From assembly GCF_000187895.1 (NCBI RefSeq), contig NZ_DS990131.1, forward strand, positions 62,001 to 126,000: a stretch of DNA of 64,000 bases, written 5' to 3'. Position numbers and translations under genes: made by a program. The notes under the pieces were generated by a model. It was not told the DNA's origin, did no database searches, and saw only the letters and a list, made by a program, of their open reading frames with translations. Below, in pieces: positions 9,090 through 18,259 of the stretch. Source of the DNA: Phocaeicola plebeius DSM 17135 (GTDB taxonomy: Bacteria; Bacteroidota; Bacteroidia; Bacteroidales; Bacteroidaceae). Every line of letters begins with the position of its first letter. Positions within the stretch are counted from its first letter, which is position 1.

Positions 9090-10222
9090 TATTTTTGAGA
9101 TAAAAGTTCAACGATTTTTCCGGCTGCCCGTTCAGAAGCTCCTTCCTGTCCTAGAATTTTAATCAACGCATCATAATCCTGCAACATTTTCTCACGAGTC
9201 ATTTGCCCAGGTAGGATTGCATCTAATTGTTGCTTCACATTTTCTACGGTCATACCATCCGCTACCAGTTCAGCCACGACTTCACGACCAGCAATCAAAT
9301 TGACCAAAGAAATATATTTAACTTTTAAAATATGTCGGCGTAAGAATGAAACCAGTTTTCCTGCAGCAGTATAATAACACACCACCTGAGGCACCCAGAA
9401 CAAGGCTGTTTCAAGCGTAGCCGTACCACTGGTAACCAAAGCAGCCGTAGCATGACTTAGTAAGCTATATGTCTGCCCAAATATAATTTTAGTATCAGTC
9501 CCCATATAAGCCTGATAAAATTCAGGTGCTATTCCAGGAGCTCCCGCAATAACAAACTGATACTCTGTATAGTTACGGGAAGCTTGTATCATTCGCTGTA
9601 GATTATCCTTAATCTCCTGTTTACGGCTACCAGCCAACAAAGCAATAATCGGCTTTTTATCCAACCCGTTACGAAAGGTAAATTCCTCAAAGCTCTCGGT
9701 ATATCCTTGCCTAAAACAATGTACGGCATCTACACACGGATTTCCGACATAATGAATGGGATAATTATGTTTCTTGAAAAAATCCACTTCAAAAGGTAAT
9801 ATAGAGAACAATTCATCCACATCTCGTTTAATATTCTTGATGCGGTATTCCTTCCAAGCCCAAATTTTAGGAGAAATATAATAGAAGATTGGAATATTCG
9901 TATGCGCTTTTATATATTCAGCTATTTTCAAGTTAAACCCCGGATAATCCACCAAAATCAATGCGTCAGGATTCCACTGAACAATATCTTTCTTACAAAA
10001 ATCCATATTACGAAAGATTGTCCGCAAATGAAGCAACACCGGGATAAATCCCATGTATGCCATATCCTTATAATGCTTGACCAGTGAACCTCCTGCTGCT
10101 GCCATTAAATCACCTCCGAAAAAACGAAACTCGGCTTTGGAATCTTTTTCTTGCAGTGCCTTCATTAAATTAGATGCATGCAAATCACCCGAGGCTTCAC
10201 CTACAATTAAATAATATTTCAT
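9071..10222 (-). CDS. lpxB: Lipid-A-disaccharide synthase
   Basis: 383 aa, GT-B fold glycosyltransferase of family 19. MKYYLIVGEASGDLHASNLM at the N-terminus is diagnostic; also visible are RFFGGDLMAAAGG, FYYISPKIWAWKEYRIKNIK, LLAGSRKQEI and LVTSGTATLETAL. It condenses UDP-2,3-diacylglucosamine with lipid X to give the lipid A disaccharide at the inner membrane surface. The start is the ATG at 10222; a longer in-frame reading to 10321 would overlap surE and lacks family similarity. Its ATG overlaps the surE stop by 4 nt, so the two are translationally coupled. Confidence 0.95.
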   Translation of the reverse strand: MKYYLIVGEASGDLHASNLMKALQEKDSKAEFRFFGGDLMAAAGGSLVKHYKDMAYMGFIPVLLHLRTIFRNMDFCKKDIVQWNPDALILVDYPGFNLKIAEYIKAHTNIPIFYYISPKIWAWKEYRIKNIKRDVDELFSILPFEVDFFKKHNYPIHYVGNPCVDAVHCFRQGYTESFEEFTFRNGLDKKPIIALLAGSRKQEIKDNLQRMIQASRNYTEYQFVIAGAPGIAPEFYQAYMGTDTKIIFGQTYSLLSHATAALVTSGTATLETALFWVPQVVCYYTAAGKLVSFLRRHILKVKYISLVNLIAGREVVAELVADGMTVENVKQQLDAILPGQMTREKMLQDYDALIKILGQEGASERAAGKIVELLSQKYNRSLQ

Positions 10223-10992
10223 AGCTGCCAATTCCAGTGATTCAATTGCTCCATCAAAGTATAAGCCGTTACATCTATCTGAGTAGGAGTAATAGCTACG
10301 TATCCATGATCTAATGCCCAATGGTCGGTATCTTGTGCCTCAGGTTCATCGTTCCGGTAAGAACCTGTAAGCCAATAATAGTTTCCACCTCTAGGATGAA
10401 CAGACTTTACGAACTCATTTGTCCAGACTCCGTCTGTTTGACGACAAATACGCACACCCTTCAGCTCCTTTACATCAGGGAAATTTACATTCAAACAGGT
10501 GCCTACAGGCAACCCATGCTGCAATACCTCTTCTACGATACGTTGTATATAAGGGAAAGTAGGCGTAAAATCAGCATCTTCCGCATGATTACAAAGAGAA
10601 AAACCGACTGAAGGTATTTTTTTCAGACATCCTTCTATTACAACTCCCATTGTACCTGAATAGTGTACATTAACAGAAGAGTTATCTCCGTGATTAATTC
10701 CTCCTATCACCATATCAGGCGTACGGGGTACCAAGTCGTGCAAGGCCAGTTTCACACAGTCCACAGGAGTACCCGTACAACTGTACAATGAAAATCCCGG
10801 TGCCGACTCTATCTTTTTACAACGAAGCGGATGCTCTGAAGTAATAGAACCGGAAGCTCCAGAACGTGGTCCAGAAGGTGCTACTACCATCAAATCAGCC
10901 ATTGGTCTTAATACTTTTATCAGTTCCTGAATGCCCTTTGCGGCAAATCCATCATCATTCGACAACAACAGAAATGGTTTCTCTTTCATCAT
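10219..10992 (-). CDS. surE: 5'/3'-nucleotidase SurE
   Basis: 257 aa from the ATG at 10992 (a TTG at 11007 is the only upstream alternative). The N-terminal LLLSNDDGFAAKGI and the segment APSGPRSGASGSITSEHPL are SurE signatures, and DMVIGGINHGDNSSVNVHYSGT carries the metal- and phosphate-binding residues. SurE is a metal-dependent nucleoside monophosphatase of the cytoplasm. It is the first gene of a two-gene unit with lpxB, joined by a 4-nt stop/start overlap. Confidence 0.93.
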   Translation of the reverse strand: MMKEKPFLLLSNDDGFAAKGIQELIKVLRPMADLMVVAPSGPRSGASGSITSEHPLRCKKIESAPGFSLYSCTGTPVDCVKLALHDLVPRTPDMVIGGINHGDNSSVNVHYSGTMGVVIEGCLKKIPSVGFSLCNHAEDADFTPTFPYIQRIVEEVLQHGLPVGTCLNVNFPDVKELKGVRICRQTDGVWTNEFVKSVHPRGGNYYWLTGSYRNDEPEAQDTDHWALDHGYVAITPTQIDVTAYTLMEQLNHWNWQL

Positions 10993-11079
10993 ATCTTTAT
11001 TATCCAAACTTTTATGAGTGTAAAGTTACAACAAATCTTAATCTTACCAAACCACATCATGCAATTAGCTAAAAATATA

Positions 11080-11087
11080 TATCTTTG
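11080..11087 (+). promoter_or_regulatory. -7 box upstream of parA
   Basis: TATCTTTG fits TAnnTTTG and lies 120 bp before parA, implying an untranslated leader of about 110 nt. The -33 element is not obvious. Confidence 0.5.
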
Positions 11088-11206
11088 CCCGCGTGAAGTT
11101 ATTAACAGATGAGGTGAGTTTTCAACACTTTCCCAAAAGTCATGGAATTTTAATTGAAACTATCGTCATTTATTAGTTACTTCGCAATCAGAATAAACTG
11201 ATTAAT

Positions 11207-11974
11207 ATGGGAAAAATTATTGCTTTAGCCAACCAAAAAGGAGGTGTAGGCAAAACTACTACCACTATAAATTTGGCTGCATCTTTAGCTACTCTCGAGA
11301 AGAAAGTACTAGTGATTGACGCTGACCCTCAGGCAAATGCCTCATCCGGCCTTGGTGTAGATTTGAAAGACATTGACTGTTCAATCTATGAATGTCTGAT
11401 CAATCAGGCTGATATACGGGAAGCGATTTATACAACCGATATTGACGGATTAGACATCATACCTTCTCACATTGACCTGGTGGGTGCTGAAATCGAAATG
11501 CTGAATTTGGAGAACCGTGAGAAAATCATGCGACGCGCGTTAGAGCCGATGAAAAGCGAATACGATTACATTTTGATAGACTGTTCTCCATCTTTAGGTT
11601 TAATTACCATCAATGCCTTAACAGCTGCCGACTCTGTAATTATTCCAGTGCAATGTGAGTATTTTGCGCTAGAGGGTATCAGCAAGCTTTTAAACACAAT
11701 CAAGATTATCAAGACAAAACTAAATCCTTCATTGGAAATCGAAGGATTCCTGCTGACGATGTTCGACTCGCGTTTGCGTCTGGCCAACCAGATATACGAC
11801 GAAGTGAAAAGACATTTCCAGGAACTGGTTTTCAAAACCATTATTCAGCGTAATGTCAAATTAAGCGAAGCACCCAGCCACGGCATTCCTGCTATTCTTT
11901 ATGATGCAGAATCAACCGGAGCTAAAAACCATTTGGCTTTAGCCAATGAAATTATAACAAGAAATAGCAAATAA
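11207..11974 (+). CDS. parA: Chromosome partitioning ATPase ParA/Soj
   Basis: 255 aa, the short chromosomal ParA type without an N-terminal HTH. The deviant Walker A KGGVGKTTT (residues about 10-18) is followed by the A' motif VLVIDADPQANAS, and Walker B-like YDYILIDCSPSLG lies near residue 117. It is a DNA-binding ATPase that with ParB segregates the replication origin region. parB begins 5 bp after its stop, so they form one operon. Confidence 0.95.
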   Translation: MGKIIALANQKGGVGKTTTTINLAASLATLEKKVLVIDADPQANASSGLGVDLKDIDCSIYECLINQADIREAIYTTDIDGLDIIPSHIDLVGAEIEMLNLENREKIMRRALEPMKSEYDYILIDCSPSLGLITINALTAADSVIIPVQCEYFALEGISKLLNTIKIIKTKLNPSLEIEGFLLTMFDSRLRLANQIYDEVKRHFQELVFKTIIQRNVKLSEAPSHGIPAILYDAESTGAKNHLALANEIITRNSK

Positions 11975-11978
11975 GTAT

Positions 11979-12875
11979 ATGGCAGTACAAAAAAAATTTG
12001 CATTAGGACGAGGACTTGATGCTCTGATATCCAACGAAGAAGTGAAAACTTCCGGATCATCATCCATCAACGAAATAGAACTGGACAAAATATCTGTAAA
12101 CCCCAACCAGCCTCGTCGTGAATTTGACCCTATCGCCTTACAAGAACTGGCTGATTCCATTGCGGAAATAGGTATCATCCAGCCCATCACCTTACGTAAG
12201 CTCAACGAAGATTCTTATCAAATTATTGCAGGTGAAAGACGATACAGAGCATCTATACTTGCCGGTCTGAAAACAATTCCAGCATACATTCGTACTGCAG
12301 ATGACGAGAATGTGATGGAAATGGCCTTGATTGAAAATATTCAACGCGAAGACCTGAATTCTCTGGAAATCGCATTGGCCTACCAGCATTTAATTGAACA
12401 ATATGAACTGACACAAGAACGCCTGAGCGAACGCATTGGCAAAAAACGAACAACCATAGCAAACTATTTACGTCTGCTAAAATTGCCAGCCCCCATCCAG
12501 GTAGCCTTGAAGAATAAGGAAATAGATATGGGACATGCACGCGCGTTACTAACTCTGGAAGATCCTAAAACTCAGATACGTATTTTTAATGAGACGGTCG
12601 CTCAAGGGTATTCCGTGCGTAAAGTGGAAGAAATCGTAAAAGCACTGGCTAACGGTGAAAGTATAAAAAGTGGAGGAAAAACAATCTCTGCCAAAGGCAC
12701 ACAACTATCTGAAGAATACTCTATGCTTCAAAATCATCTATGTACTTTCTTTGGAACAAAAGTACAGCTTTCCTGTACCAATAAAGGGAAAGGAAAAATC
12801 AGCATTCCTTTCAACAGCGATGCAGATTTGGAAAGAATTATGGAGATTCTGGATTCTTTGAAAAAAACGGAATAA
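11979..12875 (+). CDS. parB: Chromosome partitioning protein ParB/Spo0J
   Basis: 298 aa. The start KFALGRGLDALI is typical. The ParB/Srx CTP-binding domain contains NPNQPRREFD, IIQPITLRK and GERRYRAS (about residues 85-92), followed by NIQREDLNSLEIA. The central HTH is ERIGKKRTTIANYLRLLKLP (about 154-173) with MGHARALL. The C-terminal 50 residues are a dimerisation domain. It binds parS sites and loads SMC. No parS (TGTTNCACGTGAAACA-like) site was noticed nearby. It is the second gene of the parAB operon; the next ORF starts 11 bp on. Confidence 0.94.
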   Translation: MAVQKKFALGRGLDALISNEEVKTSGSSSINEIELDKISVNPNQPRREFDPIALQELADSIAEIGIIQPITLRKLNEDSYQIIAGERRYRASILAGLKTIPAYIRTADDENVMEMALIENIQREDLNSLEIALAYQHLIEQYELTQERLSERIGKKRTTIANYLRLLKLPAPIQVALKNKEIDMGHARALLTLEDPKTQIRIFNETVAQGYSVRKVEEIVKALANGESIKSGGKTISAKGTQLSEEYSMLQNHLCTFFGTKVQLSCTNKGKGKISIPFNSDADLERIMEILDSLKKTE

Positions 12876-12886
12876 ACAAAAATAAT

Positions 12887-13669
12887 TTGAGAGCACATAC
12901 TTTTACATATATTCTGTCGCTTATCCTGCTATTCTGTATCCCTTGGGGAAACATGGAAGTGAATGCACAGCGAGCCCAAAAACGCAGGGAAGGTATACTT
13001 ACAGCCGATTCTATCCGCTCACAGAATCGTGCTGACAGTCTAGCCTTGGCCGATACGACCAACCTACACCGGCAACTTGCTTTGGAAACGCTGGAAGCGC
13101 CTATAGATACAGCTGCTCTAGCAAAACAGAATGATTCTATTCAAAAGAACTTACCTCCAACTCAGGAGAAAAAACGCTGGATACCCAATTCTAACCGTAC
13201 AGTATGGTTAGGACTCGTTATCCCTGGAGCCGGACAGATTTACAACCGGAAGTACTGGAAACTACCTATCATTTATGGAGGTTTCGTAGGATGTGCATAC
13301 GCCTTGACATGGAACGGACAGATGTATAAGGATTATTCGCAAGCCTACCAAGACATTATGAGCGATAACCCCAATAACAACAGCTATCTGGATTTCCTTC
13401 CCCCCGGAACAAATGTCAATGACCGTTTGGAGTATTGGCAGGAAATCTTCCGAAAACGAAAAGACCTTTATCGCCGTCAACGCGACTTAAGTATATTTGC
13501 ATTCATTGGTGTATATCTGCTATCAGTGATTGATGCCTATGTAGATGCTGAGCTGTCTGATTTTGATATCAGCAAAGACCTCAGCATGAAATGGGAACCT
13601 ACCGTGTTCAACGATGCATTCCGCAACCGTCCGCAAGGAGTTGGTTTGCAATGCTGTATTAAATTTTAA
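12887..13669 (+). CDS. DUF5683 domain-containing exported/membrane protein
   Basis: 260 aa from a TTG start at 12887, chosen because it gives a complete signal peptide (residues 1-27, ILSLILLFCIPWGN..NAQ). The middle holds WIPNSNRTVWLGLVIPGAGQIYNRKYWKLPIIYGGF, the DUF5683 signature with a short hydrophobic hairpin, and a second hydrophobic stretch FAFIGVYLLSVIDAYVDA is near residue 210. Function is not known. It lies between parB (11 bp) and the MltD-like gene (3 bp), a conserved Bacteroidetes order, suggesting an envelope role, but this is inference. Confidence 0.82.
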   Translation: MRAHTFTYILSLILLFCIPWGNMEVNAQRAQKRREGILTADSIRSQNRADSLALADTTNLHRQLALETLEAPIDTAALAKQNDSIQKNLPPTQEKKRWIPNSNRTVWLGLVIPGAGQIYNRKYWKLPIIYGGFVGCAYALTWNGQMYKDYSQAYQDIMSDNPNNNSYLDFLPPGTNVNDRLEYWQEIFRKRKDLYRRQRDLSIFAFIGVYLLSVIDAYVDAELSDFDISKDLSMKWEPTVFNDAFRNRPQGVGLQCCIKF

Positions 13670-13672
13670 AAG

Positions 13673-14938
13673 ATGAAAAGAATAATTTTTAGTTTACTTA
13701 CTGCTGCAATCTGTAACGCTTCATCTCTTTTTGCCCAACAGACAGAAAAGACGATTACCATACAAGCTAATGGACAAGAAGATGTAATAGATTTACCAGA
13801 AGGAATGATTTCTACCACGGATAGTCTGTACTTGGACTGGATTTCCAAACATTACATAAATCCAGCCGAGAACTGTACAATGACTACCCAAAATCCAGAA
13901 GTCAGCGATTCTATCTACATGGATCGTTTACAGCGCATTCCTGCCATCATAGAGATGCCTTATAATGACATCATACGGAAATTTATAGACATGTATTCTA
14001 CCCGGCTCCGCCAAAAGGTTTCATTTATGCTGAGCGCCAACAATCTATACATGCCTATTTTTGAAGAAGCATTAGATTTGTACGACCTTCCTTTAGAATT
14101 AAAATATCTTCCTGTTATTGAATCTGCATTAAATCCAACTGCAACTTCTTCACAGGGTGCTGTAGGATTGTGGCAATTCATGCTTCGCACGGGACAAGTA
14201 TACGGTTTGAAAGTTAATTCACTTGTGGACGAACGCAGAGACCCTATTAAATCTACCCGCGCAGCAGCTCGATATTTGAAAGACTTATATGATATTTATC
14301 AAGATTGGAATCTCGTTCTAGCAGCCTATAACTGTGGACCTGGTACTATCAACAAGGCTATCCGCCGTGCTGGAGGTGAAAAAGACTTCTGGAAAATCTA
14401 CAACTTTTTACCCAAAGAGACCCGAGGCTACGTACCTGCATTTGTAGCAGCAAACTACATCATGACTTATTATTGCGAGCACTACATTAGCCCTATGGAG
14501 ATGAACATGCCAGAAAGTACTGATACTGTCCATATCAACCGCTCATTAAATTTGAATCAAATAGCTGAAGTCTGTAAGATTGACATTGATCAACTACGAG
14601 CGCTCAATCCGGAGTTTAAAAAAGATATCATTCCAGGAAATGAGAAGCCTTATGCCTTACGGTTGCCAACTCAGATGATGAGCTGTTTTATTGATCACGA
14701 AGACAGTATCTACAACTACAAACCGGAAATTTATCAGACACGTCGTAATACTGTAACAGTCAGCAATACCACTACTAAAGGGAAAAATAGCGGGAAAGCT
14801 GTATACCACCGTATCCGTAACGGAGAGACATTAGGAGGTATTGCCGCTAAGTACGGAGTTAGCGTAAGCCAATTACGGAGACTGAACGGAATCAAGGGAA
14901 GTAGCATCCGGGCTGGCAAATCTCTACGCATCCGGTAA
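13673..14938 (+). CDS. MltD-like membrane-bound lytic murein transglycosylase with LysM
   Basis: 421 aa. A signal peptide (residues 1-22, ending SLFAQ) is followed by an SLT/GEWL lysozyme-like domain: LPVIESALNPTATSSQGAVGLWQFM (catalytic Glu near residue 148) and NLVLAAYNCGPGTINKAI. The C-terminal 45 residues are a LysM repeat (YHRIRNGETLGGIAAKYGVSVSQL), and a weaker LysM-like region, NLNQIAEVCKIDIDQLRALNP, lies near residue 300. It cleaves glycan strands of peptidoglycan in the periplasm. No lipobox is seen, unlike E. coli MltD. It starts 3 bp after the DUF5683 gene. Confidence 0.9.
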   Translation: MKRIIFSLLTAAICNASSLFAQQTEKTITIQANGQEDVIDLPEGMISTTDSLYLDWISKHYINPAENCTMTTQNPEVSDSIYMDRLQRIPAIIEMPYNDIIRKFIDMYSTRLRQKVSFMLSANNLYMPIFEEALDLYDLPLELKYLPVIESALNPTATSSQGAVGLWQFMLRTGQVYGLKVNSLVDERRDPIKSTRAAARYLKDLYDIYQDWNLVLAAYNCGPGTINKAIRRAGGEKDFWKIYNFLPKETRGYVPAFVAANYIMTYYCEHYISPMEMNMPESTDTVHINRSLNLNQIAEVCKIDIDQLRALNPEFKKDIIPGNEKPYALRLPTQMMSCFIDHEDSIYNYKPEIYQTRRNTVTVSNTTTKGKNSGKAVYHRIRNGETLGGIAAKYGVSVSQLRRLNGIKGSSIRAGKSLRIR

Positions 14939-14954
14939 GAAAACCCCTCATTTG

Positions 14955-14985
14955 CTTGTTTGATTCGTATTTTTCTCTATTTTTG
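14955..14985 (+). promoter_or_regulatory. Promoter of the rel/spo gene
   Basis: -33 CTTG (14955-14958), exactly 19 bp of spacer, then -7 TATTTTTG (14978-14985). Its position rules out the in-frame start at 14960 and supports the ATG at 15017. Confidence 0.7.
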
Positions 14986-15016
14986 CATTATTGATTCAAA
15001 GAAAAGGGAGAGAATT

Positions 15017-17296
15017 ATGACCGAGGAGAAACTTACGCAGGAACAGACAGATGAAAAACTGATTGATGAAGCATTTCAGGAGCTATTGGACCAATACCTG
15101 AAAAGTAAACATCGGAAAAAAGTCGAGATAATTACAAAAGCATTTAATTTCGCCCGACAGGCACACAAAGGAGTGCGCCGACGTTCGGGCGAGCCTTATA
15201 TTCTACATCCTATCGCTGTAGCACGCATCGCCTGCGTAGAAATCGGCTTAGGATCTACCTCTATTTGTTCTGCTCTACTCCACGACGTAGTAGAAGATAC
15301 TGACTACACCGTAGAGGATATCGAAAACTTGTTTGGACCTAAGATTGCTCAAATTGTAGATGGATTAACCAAAATCTCAGGAGGAATCTTCGGAGACAGA
15401 GCTTCTGCACAAGCAGAGAACTTTAAGAAGTTGCTTCTCACAATGAATGATGACATCCGTGTCATTCTTATAAAAATTGCCGACCGGTTGCATAATATGC
15501 GTACCTTAGGCTCCATGCTTCCAAGCAAACAATATAAAATTGCCGGGGAAACACTCTATATCTACGCTCCTCTCGCCAACCGACTGGGTCTGAATCGTAT
15601 CAAGACTGAATTGGAAGACTTAAGTTTTAAATATGAACACCCAGAAGCTTACCAGCAAATCGAAGAAAAGCTAAAGGCTACTCAAGCAGAAAGAACCAAC
15701 TTATTTGAAGAATTCACAGCTCCCATTCGCGAACAATTAGATAAAATGGGACTCCCTTATCGTATTCTGGCACGTATCAAGTCTCCCTACTCCATCTGGA
15801 ACAAGATGCAAAACAAACATATCACGTTTGAAGAAATCTATGACATACTTGCCGTACGCATCATATTCACTCCTAAGAATGAAGAGGAAGAACTGAATGA
15901 CTGCTTCAACATTTATGTAGCTATCTCCCGGATATATAAGCCTCATCCTGACCGTTTGCGCGATTGGGTCAGCCATCCAAAAGCCAATGGATATCAGGCT
16001 CTTCATGTGACATTGATGAGCAACAAAGGACAGTGGATTGAAGTTCAGATCAGAAGTGAGCGAATGAATGATGTAGCAGAACAAGGTTTTGCTGCACACT
16101 GGAAATACAAAGAAGGAGGAGGAAGTGAAGACGAAGGAGAACTTAGCAAATGGCTGAAAACCATCAAAGAAATTTTGGATGATCCGCAGCCCGATGCCCT
16201 TGATTTTTTGGATACAATCAAGCTTAATCTTTTCGCATCTGAGATATTTGTATTTACTCCTAAGGGTGAAATTAAAACGATGCCTCAGAATGCAACCGCA
16301 CTTGATTTTGCTTTCTCCATTCATACATTCTTAGGAAGCCATTGTATTGGAGCTAAAGTAAACCATAAACTGGTACCACTGAGCCATAAACTGCAAAGTG
16401 GAGATCAGGTAGAAATTCTGACTTCAAAATCACAGAAAGTACAACCTTCATGGATTAATTTTGCCACGACAGCAAAAGCCAAGGCTAAAATATTATCCAT
16501 CCTCAAAAGAGAACGAAAGGAAGTCCAACAGGCCGGAGAAGACATGCTGCATGAATTCCTTAAGAAAGAAGGCATTGAAGCTACCGAAACGAACATCCAG
16601 AAGCTCTGTACCCTTCATAAATTAAAAACTCCTGAAGACTTGATGTACCAGATCGGGCAAAAAGTTTTCACCTTAGGAGATTTGGATAAGAATGAGTTAA
16701 AAGAAAAATCCACCCCTACAAATTGGAAAAAATACATTGCATTTGCATTTGGAGGAGGAAGCAAACCCAAGTCTCAGGATAATGCATCTTCCAAAGAAAA
16801 ACCTGCTTTGAACATCGACAAGAAGAAAATTGTCAAGCTTACGCCTGAAGAAATTCAGAAACACTACATCATTGCAGACTGCTGTAAACCAATCCCTGGA
16901 GATGATGTCTTAGGATATATTGACGACAACAATCGAATTATTATCCATAAGCGCCAATGCCCGATAGCTACGCAACTGAAAACCAGCTTTGGCAACAGAT
17001 TATTGGCCGTACAATGGGAAATTGGCAAAGCACTTAACTTCCCGGTAAATGTATACATGAAAGGAATCGATGGAATTGGGGTGCTTAACCAAGTAACAGG
17101 TATTATATCACAACAGTTGAACGTAAATATTCACAAATTGAATATCGAGTCCAATGATGGTATTTTTGAAGGCCGAATTCAATTGTTTGTACACGATGTA
17201 GATGATGTAAATACCATCTGCGAGAACCTTAAGAAATTAGACCACATCAAGAAAGTCACCCGAATAGAAAACTTCGATGACACCATTACCGATTAA
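15017..17296 (+). CDS. Bifunctional (p)ppGpp synthetase/hydrolase (RelA/SpoT family)
   Basis: 759 aa from the ATG at 15017, which follows a purine-rich AAAAGGGAGAG. Order of domains: HD hydrolase (HPIAVARIACVE... LLHDVVEDTDYT, residues about 55-200, HD pair intact), synthetase (about 230-360 with GYQALHVTLM and IEVQIRSERM), TGS (about 405-465), a helical region, and a C-terminal ACT domain (about 685-757). The cytoplasmic enzyme makes and breaks the stringent-response alarmone. An intact HD pair suggests hydrolase activity is kept; synthetase activity cannot be proven by eye. It has its own promoter and a terminator downstream. Confidence 0.95.
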   Translation: MTEEKLTQEQTDEKLIDEAFQELLDQYLKSKHRKKVEIITKAFNFARQAHKGVRRRSGEPYILHPIAVARIACVEIGLGSTSICSALLHDVVEDTDYTVEDIENLFGPKIAQIVDGLTKISGGIFGDRASAQAENFKKLLLTMNDDIRVILIKIADRLHNMRTLGSMLPSKQYKIAGETLYIYAPLANRLGLNRIKTELEDLSFKYEHPEAYQQIEEKLKATQAERTNLFEEFTAPIREQLDKMGLPYRILARIKSPYSIWNKMQNKHITFEEIYDILAVRIIFTPKNEEEELNDCFNIYVAISRIYKPHPDRLRDWVSHPKANGYQALHVTLMSNKGQWIEVQIRSERMNDVAEQGFAAHWKYKEGGGSEDEGELSKWLKTIKEILDDPQPDALDFLDTIKLNLFASEIFVFTPKGEIKTMPQNATALDFAFSIHTFLGSHCIGAKVNHKLVPLSHKLQSGDQVEILTSKSQKVQPSWINFATTAKAKAKILSILKRERKEVQQAGEDMLHEFLKKEGIEATETNIQKLCTLHKLKTPEDLMYQIGQKVFTLGDLDKNELKEKSTPTNWKKYIAFAFGGGSKPKSQDNASSKEKPALNIDKKKIVKLTPEEIQKHYIIADCCKPIPGDDVLGYIDDNNRIIIHKRQCPIATQLKTSFGNRLLAVQWEIGKALNFPVNVYMKGIDGIGVLNQVTGIISQQLNVNIHKLNIESNDGIFEGRIQLFVHDVDDVNTICENLKKLDHIKKVTRIENFDDTITD

Positions 17297-17358
17297 AAAC
17301 TTGCTGTTGTCGCATTTCCGTTATAGCCAATCCGATAAAAAATCTTACTCAAATTCAG

Positions 17359-17396
17359 GACCGGTCTCTCCGCTGAGATACCGGTCTCTTTTGTTT
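17359..17396 (+). terminator. Terminator downstream of rel/spo
   Basis: GACCGGT...ACCGGTC stem (17359-17365 with 17380-17386), extended by CTC/GAG with a small bulge, followed by TCTTTTGTTTTTG. Confidence 0.65.
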
Positions 17397-17469
17397 TTGT
17401 AAAGAATTCCTGAACTTTTTCATGAAATATCCGTTCGTTATTTCTTGAAGACAAAACCAGATTTACCTC

Positions 17470-17557
17470 GACACGTACGTGACGAGGTCATGACACGTAC
17501 GTGCGGAGAGGTCGACACGTACGTGTCGAGGTCTTAACACGAACGTGCTGCGACATC
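17470..17557. repeat. Four-unit 22-bp tandem array built on the palindrome CACGTACGTG
   Basis: The perfect palindrome CACGTACGTG occurs at 17472, 17494 and 17516, and as CACGAACGTG at 17538. The four starts are exactly 22 bp apart. The remaining unit bases also repeat (GAGGTC-like). There is no ORF. The gene-free stretch 17,297-17,738 otherwise holds the rel/spo terminator, a hairpin at 17612-17631 and the tmRNA terminator. Confidence 0.85.
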
Positions 17558-17611
17558 ATCGTAAAGATATTTCCTGTACAATTTCTATTGCATCGGGCAA
17601 TAATATAGAAC

Positions 17612-17631
17612 AGCTCTATCCGAATAGAGCT
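17612..17631. other. Hairpin AGCTCTAT/ATAGAGCT in the rel/spo-tmRNA gap
   Basis: Perfect 8-bp inverted repeat with a CCGA loop, with a T5 run 6 nt downstream (17637-17641). It could be a weak terminator or the end of an unrecognised small transcript; no gene lies before it on this strand apart from the array. Confidence 0.4.
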
Positions 17632-17693
17632 TCAGATTTTTATATAGCTTTTCTGATGGAGCTGACTGATAAAACGGGAAAAGTATAAGAGCT

Positions 17694-17730
17694 AAAAAAA
17701 CAAAAACCGCTGATATTCAGCGGTTTAAAA
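17694..17730 (-). terminator. tmRNA terminator
   Basis: Reverse strand: AAACCGCTGA (17726-17717) / TCAGCGGTTT (17713-17704), then TTGTTTTTTT. It lies a few bases past the tmRNA 3' end. Confidence 0.85.
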
Positions 17731-17738
17731 TAATCATC

Positions 17739-18134
17739 GTGGACCTGGAGGGAGTCGAACCCTCGTCCAAACAAGGAAGCCATATGCTTTCTACATGCTT
17801 ATCTCTGCCTTCGGTTTTCGTGCATAAGCAAGACCAGAGCCACCCACTTATACCTTAGTTCCTAAAATTTCATTTCAGTCGCGGAACGAGACCAAAACTA
17901 TTTCCGAATTTGCTGCACCGCTAAACCAAACGCTTCGGAACAAGAGCTTTTGAGCGATGTCTCGTTTCCATCACTTTGACGGAAATAAAGCTAATCTACT
18001 GTACTTCGATTAAGCAGCGAGAGCATAGTTTTCGTTGCCAGATAATTGTTCAGTAACTGAGATTATAGTGCAAATCACTGACGCACTGCATGCTTACATA
18101 CCACATCTCTCGCTGTCAAAACCAAACAAGCCCA
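17739..18134 (-). ncRNA. ssrA: Transfer-messenger RNA
   Basis: About 396 nt. The 5' end TGGGCTT pairs with 3' AGGTCCA to form the acceptor stem. The 3' T arm (GGGTTCGACTCCC) precedes it, and the 5' region carries GGTTTTGACAGC. The tag reading frame, near 18,000-18,050 on the reverse strand, ends ...GNENYALAA followed by TAA, the expected Bacteroidetes-type degradation tag ending ALAA. With SmpB it rescues stalled ribosomes. It has its own promoter and terminator. Exact ends are inferred from the acceptor pairing; CCA is not clearly encoded. Confidence 0.93.
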
Positions 18135-18154
18135 AGATTAGTATCAAACTTTTG

Positions 18155-18185
18155 CAAAGATAGTAAATCAAATACTATTTACAAA
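18155..18185 (-). promoter_or_regulatory. Promoter of tmRNA
   Basis: Reverse strand: -33 TTTG (18185-18182), a 19-bp spacer, then -7 TATCTTTG (18162-18155), a perfect match to the Bacteroides consensus. It is about 20 bp upstream of the mature 5' end, leaving a short 5' leader for processing. Confidence 0.8.
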
Positions 18186-18259
18186 AAAAGAGAGGTAAAT
18201 TCACTTGTTTTTCATCCTCGCCAGCAAATTTACCCCTCTATTTTCAGACTAATTCATTA

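Noticed and set aside
10223-10321. N-terminal extension of LpxB
   Set aside because: Lies within surE; LpxB family similarity starts at MKYYLIVGEASGD.
11008-11206. parS site near parAB
   Set aside because: No palindrome close to the parS consensus was found here.
14960-15016. Longer N-terminus for the rel/spo protein
   Set aside because: Would begin inside the promoter; the ATG at 15017 has a purine-rich leader and fits the family start.
17470-17557. CRISPR array
   Set aside because: Unit is 22 bp in total with no unique spacers of about 30 bp and no cas genes.
18135-18259. Riboswitch ahead of a purine gene
   Set aside because: This stretch is the tmRNA promoter and the 3' end of the AICARFT-like gene; no aptamer pattern was seen.
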